A stretch of DNA of 64,000 nt from Capitulum mitella. Lineage: Eukaryota; Arthropoda; Thecostraca; Pollicipedomorpha; Pollicipedidae. The DNA is taken from assembly GCA_030062745.1 (NCBI GenBank), contig CP099839.1, positions 28,705,451-28,769,450 on the forward strand. Direction: 5' to 3'. Under the pieces are notes generated by a model. That model was not told the origin of the DNA. It did not search any database and was given only the letters and a program-made list of their open reading frames with translations. The translations under genes were made by a program, and so were the position numbers. The number at the start of each line of letters is the position of its first letter. Positions within the stretch are counted from its first letter, which is position 1. Below are positions 20,580 to 42,576 of the stretch, piece after piece.

Positions 20580-22088
20580 CATTCGGCCTATGCGTGCTGT
20601 TGCTTCACCCTATTCCCGGAGGGCTAGACGGTATGGTCGATTCCCGGCAGGGGGGGGGGGCGGATTCGGCCCCCCCTTGGTCCATAGGGTTTCTTCAGCC
20701 AGATTGATGGGCTTGTGTCGATGGTTTAAGGTGTCAATTTTGGAGAAAATCGTAGGGGCCGCCCCATAGCCATGATTTTTTCGATCGTCCATGACTTTCC
20801 CCATAGACAAGGTAGGTGATTTTTCTTTGCACAGTTGTGTTTGGGTTAACGAGTGCTTTCATTTGCTGTGTCATTCGGCCTATTCGTGGCGTTGTTTAAG
20901 CTGTAAAACGCGTTTTTAGTTTCCCTAGGGGATTTTGACCCCTTAGATTTCAATTGCCCATAGGGTTTCTTCAGCCAGATTGATGGGCTTGTGTCTGTGG
21001 TTTAAGGTGTCAATTTTGGAGAAAATCGTAGGGGCCGCCCCATAGCCATGATTTTTTGGATCGTCCATGACTTTCCTCATAGACAAGGCAGGTGATTTTT
21101 CTTTGCACAGTTGTGTTTGGGTTAACGAGTGCTTTCATTTGATGTGTCATTCGGCCTATTCGTGGCGTTATTTAAGCTGTAAAACGCGTTTTTAGTTTTC
21201 CTAGGGGGTTTTGACCCCTTAGATTTCAATGGCCCATAGGGTTTCTTCAGCCAGATTGATGGGCTTGTGTCGGTGGTTTAAGGTGTCAATTTTGGAGAAA
21301 AACGTAGGGGCCGCCCCATTGACATGATTTTTTCGATCGTCCATAACTTTCCCCATAGACAAGGTAGGTGATTTTTCTTTGCACAGTTGTGTTTGGGTTA
21401 ACGAGTGCTTTCATTTGATGTGTCATTCGGCCTAGTCGTGGCGTTGTTTAAGCTGTAAAACGCGTTTTTAGTTTTCCTAGGGGGTTTTGACCCCTTAGAT
21501 TTCAATGGCCCATAGGGTTTCTTCAGCCAGATTGATGGGCTTGTGTCGGCGGTTTAAGGTGTCAATTTTGGAGAAAATCGTAGGGGCCGCCCCATTGAGA
21601 TGGTTTTTTCGATCGTCCATAACTTTCCCCATAGACAAGGTAGGTGATTTTTCTTTGCACAGTTATGATTGGGTTAACGAGTGCTTTCATTTGATGTGTC
21701 ATTCGGCCTAGTCGTGGCGTTGTTTAAGCTGTAAAACGCGTTTTTAGTTTTCCTAGGGGGTTTTGACCCCTTAGATTTCAATGGCCCAGAGGGTTTCTTC
21801 AGCCAGATTGATGGGCTTGTGTCGGTGGTTTAAGGTGTCAGTTTTGGAGAAAATCGTAGGGGCCGCCCCATTGACATGATTTTTTCGATCGTCCATAACT
21901 TTCCCCATAGACAAGGTAGGTGATTTTTCTTTGCACAGTTGTGTTTGGGTTAACGAGTGCTTTCATTTGATGTGTGGCAAAGCCAGGTTTCTCAAGTTCT
22001 GTGGGAGTTATCGGCCCGTAAAGGGAATTCCCTACCGAATCTGGGCTGGGCCGAATCTAGGCTGAATGTGGGCTGTCTTCCGCTACAT
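20580..22088. repeat. Right terminal inverted repeat with five ~276 bp tandem units
   Basis: This is the reverse complement of the left end. The marker cagccagattgatgggcttg recurs at about 20696, 20975, 21250, 21525 and 21801, and the marker tgtgtttgggttaacgagtg at about 20836, 21113, 21389 and 21941, with a variant at 21663. The terminal block 21975-22088 mirrors 9948-10065. Block C with its G-run lies at about 20635-20690. Units near one another share variants (for example cctagtcgtggcg instead of cctattcgtggcg), which suggests local homogenisation. Confidence 0.9.
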
Positions 22089-22970
22089 GTTTCAGAAGCC
22101 CTTGTCGATGTTTTTGCTCGTCAGTTCCAGTGTTTTTGGAGCAGGGTCGCGACACGTTCCTACCTATTCTTCCTACATACTATGCCGAATTTTCATAATT
22201 GTGTTTTGCGCACGGGTGGAGCCAAGCTACGTTTTAGGAGGCGACCATTTTTGATATTGTTGAAGGTGAAAGGAAAATGACCGACAAAAATAGAGTTCCC
22301 GAAAGTTATCTTAAAAGTCTGCATGAGTGTACATGTCGGTCTTAATGTAAGTCGGTTTTGGCATGCCTGCTCTCACTAAATGGAGACAGTGTCTTTGGTC
22401 TGCAGAGTTAGAAATTTGTTATCATGGTTATAATGTAGCTTTTGATGGAGGTGCAAGATCAAACTTTTGGAGTATTAAATGTTTGTGGAACACATATAAG
22501 TTTTCTGGTGTTCGTGAGCACCAAAAAAAAAAAAAAACAGCACCTTTTCCAACCTTGCCCTGCAATGAATTGATCATTAAGCAGCTGATACAGCTCAGTG
22601 ACATTATAAACAAATCACATTTTCATGGATTTTAAAATGTTTTTTGTGTTATTTGTATTTCAGTATTCAATAAAAATGTATGTCTTTAGACACATGTACT
22701 AGCCCAGCTCTGTTTCAGCGTAGCAAATAAATCTGAAAAAGGCTGCTTTACTCTTACCCACAGATTTTAAGAGCAGCAAGAAGTCTGATCCATCTTAATT
22801 TGATGTGATGCATTAATTTGCTCTCTGTGCTGATAACTCAACAAACACTTGGCGCTTGGTTTCCAGGCACTTGGCTGAAGTCTAACTATATTTGTAGGCT
22901 GACACTTGGATGTTGTGAAAGTGTTAACATACAACTACTTTTTGTTGTCAGTTTTATTAGCAGTCCCAGA
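22089..22970. other. SKI3 upstream region with displaced transposon block and probable 5'-UTR acceptor
   Basis: From about 22100 to 22310 the sequence is a diverged inverted copy of transposon block B. An A-run lies near 22522-22537, next to ttttctggtgttcgtgagca, a motif with a loose match near 32836. The stretch ends gttttattagcag before TCCCAGA and the SKI3 ATG, a good 3' splice site, so the SKI3 promoter and first non-coding exon lie further upstream, possibly beyond the transposon. Confidence 0.45.
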
Positions 22971-25900
22971 ATGGATAAGCAGATCAAGGCATTGTTAAAG
23001 AATGCTAAGGAAGCAATCAAGGCAAAGAATCATGAAGCAGCGCTGGAGAAATGTAAAGAAGTTCTGTCAAGTGACAAGAAAAACTACACAGCTTTAGTAT
23101 TCAGTGGGAAATGTTATGAGGAGCTTGGGGATGCAGAAAAGACTGTAGAAATGTACAAGAGGGCCATAGAGATATCGCCGGATCAGCCATTGGCTTGGCA
23201 AGGACTTGGTGCTTATTATGAGATGGCAGGACCCTCAAAGCATCAAGACAACCTCATGGAAGTGTATGCCAAGCTGTTGGGTTTTCTTTCCTCTGATGAT
23301 GCAAAAGTTGCTGATATATGCTCCAAACTGTCCTGGCTTCAGGTTCATGCAAATAGATTTGATGAATGTTTGAACACATTGGATCACTGGAGCACCATCA
23401 GCAAAGGCAGTTTTGACCCATCCAATGTCACGTCAGTCCTAAAGGACAAGGAACTTTCCTCTGAACAAGCTGAGAAGATGATAAGCATTCTTCATCACCT
23501 TGCGACAGAAGAGAGCTCTGCCAAAAACAAAGTTTTCATGTCCCATGAGGTTGCCTTGCTCCACCAGCTGTCCAGATGGCCAGAACTAGTCACCGCCGCC
23601 CGGTCCATGCGACGTGTTTTCCCGGACAGTATTGTCGCCGCCGAATGGATGCTTCGCGTTTTCGTGGAATCAGACGAGGACGTGCCTGAGCTGGACGAGG
23701 TGCTGGCGTTCGTGGATGCTGAGGAGCCGGATAACGTGTGGCTGCGTGCGAGCCGCGGCAAACTTCTGGCTCGGGAACGGCACTGGAACGACGCGTTGCG
23801 TCAGCTGGACGCGGCAGCGCTGGGCGCCGCCGGCGACGTCCGGGTCGTGCACGAGCTGCGCGGCCGCGTCCAGCTTACCGTACACGGCTACGGCGACGCC
23901 GAGCGCAGCTTCCGGGCGGCGCTGCGCCGTGGGTCGTCGGCTGAGCTGCAGCTGCTGCTCGCCGAGGCGCTGGTGCGGCAGGGCGCGGAGCGGGCGGCCG
24001 AGGCCGAGGCGCTGCTGCTGGAGACATCCGACTCGGCGCGCCGCTCCCGGCTGCTGGCCGAGGCGCGGCTGCGGCTCGGCCAGCTGACCGAGCCCGAGGC
24101 GGCGGCTGCGGCCGTGGAGGTGCGCGCCGAGTGGCTGCTGGCCGCCGGCCGGGAGGAGGAGGCGGTGCGCCTGCTGCGCGCCGACGGCTGCCGCTCGGCC
24201 GAGCGGCTGCGCGCGCTCGGCGCCGCCCTCTGGAGCGTCGGCGAGATCGAAGAGAGCGCCGCCTCCTTCCTGGAGTCGGTCAAGCTGGAGCCGTTTCACC
24301 CGGAGCCGTTCCTGTACCTGGGCCGCTACTACGAGCGCGGCGACGCCGACCCGGAGCGCGCGCTGCGCTGCTACCAGAAGGCGTGTCGCCTGAATCCGGG
24401 CGAGCCGCGCGCCAGCGCCGCCCTCAGCGACATGTACCGCAGGCGCGGCGAACACGACCAGAACGTGAAGCTGCTGACGGCGGTGACGGCGAGCCGGCCG
24501 AACGCGCCGGCCAGCCGGTGGGCCTGGCTCCGGCTGGGCCTGCACCACCTGCAGGCGGCCGACCACCATCTCGCCGTCACCTGCCTGCAGACTGCGCTCA
24601 AGTTCGACCCGACGGACGCTGTTGCCTGGGAGTGTCTGGGCGACGCGTACCGGCTGCGCGGCGCGTACACGTCGGCGGTGCAGGCCTACAACCGGGCGGC
24701 GGCGCTGGCCGAGTCGCCGCTGTACGCGCGCCTCCAGGTGGCCGACATTCACCAGCTGCTGGGCCGGCTGGAGGAGGCCGAGGCCGGCTACGCCGACACG
24801 CTGCTGGCACGGCCCGGCTACGTGCCGGCGCTCAAGGGGCTCGGTGAGACGCATCTGCGGCGCGCCCAGCAGCTGCTGAAGCGGCAGCTGTACGGCAGCG
24901 CGCGCGACAGCTGCGACAGGGCGGCCCACCTCCTGGCCAAGGCTGTGCTCGACCAGAGCGGCATCAGCTGCCTCTGGAAGGAGCTGGCCGACGTGCTGTA
25001 CCTGACGGCCACTCTGCCGCGCCGCAACCGCTGGCTGGAGCTGCCGCGCTTGCTGCTACCCACGCAGACTGAGAGCGAGTTCGGCAGGCTTGAGGGCGAG
25101 CAGCTGGCCGACGTGGCCATCCGCTGCTACTCACGGGCGCTGAAAATCGAGGACCTGGGCGGTCTGTGGCACGACCTGGCGCAGGGCTACCACCTGCGGG
25201 CGTCCATGTGCGCGGCCGAGGACGCGGAGGCGGCCAAGGAGACGGAGCTGCTGGCGCTACAGTGCGCTCACAAGGCCACCCGGCTGCTGCCGGCCGACTG
25301 GTCCGTGTGGAACACGCTTGGCGTCATCGCCTGCGACCGGCTGGCCCGGGACCACCGTCTGGCGCAGCACGCGCTCATCAAGTCGCTGAAGCTGCAGGAG
25401 ACGGCCATGGCCTGGACCAACCTGGCCTGCCTGTACCTGCTGAACGGGAACCTGGATGCTGACGGGATGCTGGCGCACGAGGCGCTGAAGAAGGCGCAGA
25501 GCGTAGATCCGTCGTACTGCGCCGCCTGGACGGGCCAGGCGCTGGTCGCCGAGCGGAGCGCGCCGAAGGAGGCTATTGACCTGTTCCGACACGCCGTCTC
25601 CCTGCATCCGCACCCTCTGGCCGCGCTCGGCTACGGCCGCTGGGTCAGCTGCGCCCTGCGCGACCCGACTGCCTGGAACACCGCGCAGTACCGCTTCAAC
25701 ATCGAACGCATGCACGCGGTGACTGTGGCCTGCGACGCGATGGTCTTCTATACTGCCGGCGCGCCGGACGACGCAGCCGCTTGGAACCTGCTGGGCCTGC
25801 TGACCGAGCGGCAGGGCCGCCGCTACAGCGCGCTGGCCGCCTACGAGCAGGCGCTGCAGCTGGCCGAGGCTGCGCCGGCGCCGGACCAGGTCGCCGTGGA

Positions 25901-27375
25901 CGCCGCGCGCGTCAACTGCGCCCGCCTGCTGACGGCCGCTGGCCGACACGAGGAGGCGATCGAACACTACCGCCGACTGTCGGCGGCCAGTTTCCGGTCG
26001 CAGTGCGGCCTGGCGTTGGCGCTGCACCACGCCGGCCGGCCGGAGGAAGCGTTCAACGCCTACGAGGCGGCGCTGCACTGGCTGGCGTCTGACGACGCCG
26101 ACAAGTCGCACACGATGGTGGCCATCGCCATCATGCTGCACGGCTCCGGAGACATCGAGGCGGCCCGCACTCAGTTGCTGCGCAGCTTCCAACTGGAGCC
26201 GCCCTCGGAGCGCGGCCTCCTGGCGTTGACCGCGCTGGCATTGCGGTGCGAAGACCAGGCGCTGGCGCAGGCCTGCGAACGCGAGCTGGCGCAGCGCCAG
26301 CGCCGCGTGCAGAGGGAGCTGGCCGCGGACCGGGCGCTGCTGGAGGCGTGTCTGCGGCTTGCGCGCGACGACGCCGTGGGGGCAGTGCGCGCCCTGCAAG
26401 CCGGCGTGCACCAGCACCCGCAGTCGGGCCGGCTGTGGCGCCTGCTAGCGGCCGCCCTGCTGCAGCTACGCCCCGACGCCACGGCGGCCGCCGCCACGGC
26501 CGCCGCCGCCGCCCAGCGCGTGGCCGGACCGTCGCGCGACGACGACGATGAGGTGAGGGCCAGTCCCGTTACCGCCGGGTTTTGACTGAGGCTTTCTCTT
26601 GACGCCATGGCCGTATAAGTTCTCTTGACGCCACGGCCTGTTGTTGAAGAGTGTTTCTTGTTACGATTTCCGTGGATGCGCTGAATCTTGCATCGCTGTC
26701 ATTGGTGTGGTCGCAAAGCAGTGACGTTTTTTCCGTGACGCCTGTGTCCGCGGGGAGCGTCGGAGGGCAGCGTTTTTTCCGTGACGCCTGTGTCCGCGGG
26801 GAGCGTCGGAGGGCAGCGTTTTTTCCGTGACGCCTGTGTCCGCGGGGAACGTCGGAGGGCAGCGTTTTTTCCGTGACCCCTGTGTCCGCGGGGAGCGTCG
26901 GAGGGCAGCGTTTTTTCCGTGACCCCTGTGTCCGCGGGGAGCGTCGGAGGGCAGCGTTTTTTCCGTGACCCCTGTGTCCGCGGGGAGCGTCGGAGGGCAG
27001 CGGACCGCTAGCCGCGACTCTGTGAACCTGCGACAGGCTCGGAGTGCCCGGCTCCGACGTTGTTCCGTGTTTTCGGCGCAGGCGGCTGACCTGATCTGCC
27101 AGAGCCAGCTGCGCGCCGGGGAGGCGGAGGCCGCGCTGCGGGCCGCCCAGCGGTCGGTGCTGCGCCGGCCCGACTCGGCCGCCGCCTGGTGCGACCTGGT
27201 GGCGGCCCGGCTCGGCCTGCTGAACACGACGGCGCCCGGCCGCCGCCAGTCGACCCTGCTCTGGCTGCGCGCCGCCGTCTCGCGCCTGCGACGCGGCCAC
27301 AAGCTGGCGCACCCGCTGACCAACTGGCTCAGCAACGTCGGCCGCCGCGTGGACGTGCTCGTTAACGAGGGCTAG
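22971..27375 (+). CDS. SKIC3: SKI3 / TTC37 (SKIC3), TPR scaffold of the SKI complex
   Basis: Exons 22971-26552 (1194 codons, donor GTGAGG) and 27082-27375 (97 codons plus TAG), joined in phase 0; 1291 residues. SKI3 is the TPR scaffold that holds the SKI2 helicase and SKI8 and passes cytoplasmic mRNA 3'-5' into the exosome, including in nonstop and no-go decay. The start MDKQIKALLKNAKEAIKAKN lines up with the TTC37 N-terminus. TPR helices run nearly end to end, for example DQPLAWQGLGAYYE, DAVAWECLGDAYRLRGAYTSA, GYVPALKGLGETHLRRAQ, SCLWKELADVLYLTA, DWSVWNTLGVIACDRLA, AMAWTNLACLYLLNGNLDAD and DPSYCAAWTGQALVAE, all in the order expected for TTC37. The ATG is preceded by a good 3' splice site. 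The protein ends about 250 residues earlier than human TTC37, similar to what I recall of insect Ski3. Oddities: it is almost intronless, and GC rises sharply after about 23580. Confidence 0.95.
26729..27002. repeat. 46 bp minisatellite in the SKI3 intron
   Basis: About six tandem copies of a 46 bp unit containing cgttttttccgtgac, cctgtgtccgcggggagcgt and cggagggcag. They fill half of the 529 bp last intron and end about 80 bp before the acceptor at 27081. Variation is limited (gacgcc against gacccc, gagcgt against gaacgt). Confidence 0.95.
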
Positions 27376-29191
27376 CGGCCTGCCGGAGCCCAGCGGCCGT
27401 CCCGCAGTGTGACGAGATTGGCTTGTATGCCGGCGCGGCGTTGTAACGTTTTGGTTGCTTCAGCATTGGAAAGCAAGCTTTCTAGAGGAATTAGAATCTG
27501 CCGTGAAAAGTATAACGGATGCCGCCGCCACTCGTTACGCAGTTAGTATATCCTATTCCGTAACACTGTCAGTGCTTTGGTATCAAGTGGGTCCTGTTCT
27601 GCTATACTTTCTTGTACGTCGGCTGTACGTTGGGTGATAACCAACAAAAAGAATTTGCCAAATGCGCGCGCCTCGTCCGCCGCAGCCTTTAGTAATGTGC
27701 ATCGACTAATTGCTTAGCCGCGTATATGGTTTGCCAGAGGCGGGGTTATTCATTGTGTCGCTTGGCTTTCCAATTGAAATTTGGGCAGTGTCGCCGTTCT
27801 GCATAGCTTTTCATGTATTACTGCCTTTATCGTGCCGTTGGTGTCTGACGACCTCACTGGAGATGTTAGAAAATAGGAGCGCACACCTGTTCAGTTGGCA
27901 CATTCGACTGGTCGTCGTGCCTTCCCAATCGTGTGACGACGCGCGGCCACACGTACCGCTACATGAGCTTTCATCTGAGGCGAGAGTCAGCGCGCGCCCG
28001 GTCCGCCAGCACGGAGGTGGGAAGGTCAGTTTGGGACGCTGATTTTGTCTCATGTGATAGTCTGGCGAGTGATCGTTGCTGTGAAAATGCACGTATCTTC
28101 GTGTCGAAATGGTGTTGCACCTAATCGCCAACTGACTGCCTCGGCAGGCTGTTCTGGCCCGAAACTGTCACTGGCCAGCTTTGACAGTGCCCCAACCACC
28201 AGTGGATACCGACTGGATATCGATGGTTTGACGGTCCCCAACACCAGTGGATATCGACTGGATATAGTTTGACATTGACCCAGCTCCAGTGGACATCGGC
28301 GTACGACAGTGTCGCTGTGTAGAGATTTTGACGATTTTATGTTCTTTCTGCCTGCTATTTAGCAGCTGAATCGTCAAAAAACGCGTGAGGAATTGGGCGT
28401 TTTAGTGCCGGGTCCGCCTGGTCAGATCCGAAGAGCCCACTGGCAAACTGCTTGCTTTTGGTCGGGCGGAAGTATGTCGTTCTCAGTCATATTCTCCGGA
28501 CGCTGCATATATACTGGCAAGAAATAGAAACTACTCCGCCATTAAGCATTCCGTTACGAGTTCGGGGAACCGATTGTTGTAAGCCTAACGTCCACGACTT
28601 GCGTGACACTTCATTACATAGTCAAGTGCTTTTCTATCCGCTACATCCAATGACATCAGGTTTTTCGTTTAGTGTCGATATATTATGCTGGCATAAACGC
28701 CCACAGCATTACTCGAGTAGTCCATTACTATCACACACCGACTTGGAATGCGCCGGGCTGACATTCACCTTGGCGATCCTCTCCCATTGCGACAGATTGC
28801 ACAGTAACCGAAGCTGCTCAGACTGACTGTTAATTAAAGCACCATCCTAGACCAGTTCGACAGAGGACAGGAAAGCCGCTCCGCGATCCAGGCTACTAGG
28901 GGTCGTCAAATAAATACGATCGTCAGAAAACTTAACAAGCACACTGCAACTTTAGCACAGGCCATCTCCAACGCCCCACGATCAGCGCGGGGTCTCGAGT
29001 CTACAAAAATACCGTTTTCAAATCCACAGCAGATTCACGTCACAACCAGCCTAGCAGCGCTCACAACGAGCCTCCGTCCGGTCCGCAAATCGGCCGCGCT
29101 GAGCCACTAAAGCATAGGGGAGTGCCCGACCCGGTCCGGTCAACATCTAGACCGGCCGGGCCGGCGGCCAGCCGTCCGCACGGTCGGCCCG
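27376..29191. other. Convergent intergenic region, SKI3 3' side and DYNC1I 3' side
   Basis: No coding sequence is supported. A short tandem of accagtggatatcgactgga variants lies at about 28197-28265. A plus-strand AATAAA at about 28909-28914 could serve SKI3, although it is 1.5 kb past the stop. A GC-rich stretch at 29040-29190 leads into the DYNC1I stop codon. Confidence 0.4.
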
Positions 29192-41299
<12,108 letters not shown>

Positions 41300-41307
41300 C
41301 CTGAACC

Positions 41308-42576
41308 CTGGTGATAACACAAAATTGTCAGAAATGACTAAGATGATCAAAGGATGCAGCAGAAACATAGTTTTCAGCTGCAGGTATTTGGGTGAGGCAA
41401 AGGTGTACCAATGGGTAATTTGAACATTTTTCTAGCAAACACCACTGACAGGAACAGTCCACTTAAAGAAAAACAGGAGGCCCGGCGCTACCTACCTTGT
41501 CTTTGAAACGACGTTTATATAAATATGGAAAGAACTCCCAATTTTTAGGACGAGCAGCCACTTTTCACATTTAAAACATAATTTCACGAACTCATGCACA
41601 GAAGGTTAGGATCCTCATTGATTGAAATGTGTCATTCCAATATACTTTCACGACGAATTAAAACCAGTATTTCCGGCTCGCAATAAACCTAAACCACAAT
41701 CACAAAATATGACTACCCGGACACATCTGCACATTCAATGCCACACCCCACACCAAGAACAACACGGGAGGACGGGATCGATGCTTCTCAGCAGCAAGGC
41801 ACCTTGAACAATGAGAACATCGATGAGTCATAACCATATAAATGCCATCAGAAATATATTTCATTGGTTCCTTAAGTTTAATGGCTATTTTCTGTGTCAT
41901 TTATATCTCCACAGCCACAGAAATTTGTGGACAACTGTCAGGATTTTATTAACAACACGTTTACGATAAAATACTTCTCGAGTTGCCATGACAACAAGGA
42001 TAATTTCGCCCCGCCTACATCAACAAACTGAACAAACCTTTCTCTCAGCAGGGTCGACTGGGTCCCGGCCTTGGCTGCGTCCGTGATAAGCCGGCGGAAC
42101 AGGCATTCGATAGTTTTGAAACGTCCCGATTCCCTTCAGCGACCGGCAAGCGAAACCCCGCCAGGTAAAAGCAGAACCGTGGTAAAAGCGGTTTGTAGGA
42201 GATCAGAGACGTTCTGTCGAAGTGAGTAGCTGGTTGGGGATGCTGAAAGGTTGTAGCTTCTTTTCTGACCAGTTAGGGTTGCATATGGTGCTCTCTTGAA
42301 ATGTCCGATTCAGTCTGATTCGTCAGGTCATCGTCACGGATTGTCAGCCCCTAGGGAGATCATGGTAGATGGATGTGAGGCATCTAGGTATTGACCTAGT
42401 TATGCAAGTGATATGCCATAACCTAAGTAAAGTTTTGGAGAAAGCATCATTTTACAACAAATGTGTTGTAATGTAAGTCATTGGAATAAGCTAGCTATGG
42501 TTTTGCCTAAATAACAGCAAAATTATGGGGATTATGTCCACAGTACAATATTTGTATTTATCCACAGTACTGTAAG
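41308..42576. promoter_or_regulatory. Shared upstream region of DYNC1I (-) and PGM3 (+), probable bidirectional promoter
   Basis: The start codons of two divergent housekeeping genes lie 1.3 kb apart, and both are preceded by splice acceptors (ttatcaccag on the minus strand at 41308-41317; atttatccacag on the plus strand at about 42557-42568). Non-coding first exons of both genes should therefore lie between. The GC- and CpG-richer core at about 42000-42240 is the natural promoter. A GTGAGT at about 42222 is a candidate donor for the PGM3 5' exon. No TATA box was identified. Confidence 0.5.

Larger units (their letters stand above)
9948..22088. mobile_element. ~12.1 kb DNA transposon with repeat-built terminal inverted repeats
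   Basis: Both ends carry the same sequence in opposite orientation. The left end starts ATGTAACGGAAGACAGCCC (9948) and the right end is its near-exact reverse complement, finishing ...TTCCGCTACAT (22088). After a ~120 bp unique terminal block, each side continues with tandem copies of a ~276 bp unit (4 left, 5 right), then a G-run block (near 11450-11500 and 20580-20690). All strong coding signals inside (transposase, C48 protease, Cys-rich exon) lie on the minus strand. Long TIRs with subterminal repeats, a D-D-C(2)H-E transposase and an Ulp1 protease together resemble MULE-like or KDZ-like superfamilies; the exact superfamily is unresolved. No obvious target-site duplication was found. It ends less than 900 bp upstream of the SKI3 start codon. 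Confidence 0.85.

Noticed and set aside
23670..24929. Long minus-strand ORF inside SKI3
   Set aside because: Shadow of very GC-rich SKI3 codons; the product is Arg/Gln/Leu low-complexity with no motif.
25257..26417. Long minus-strand ORF inside SKI3
   Set aside because: Another antisense shadow of GC-rich coding sequence.
26569..27335. Minus-strand repetitive ORFs across the SKI3 intron
   Set aside because: Created by the 46 bp minisatellite and antisense of SKI3 exon 2.
29040..29190. Possible CpG-island promoter next to the DYNC1I stop codon
   Set aside because: It is at the 3' end of a convergent gene pair, and its GC content simply continues that of the last exon.
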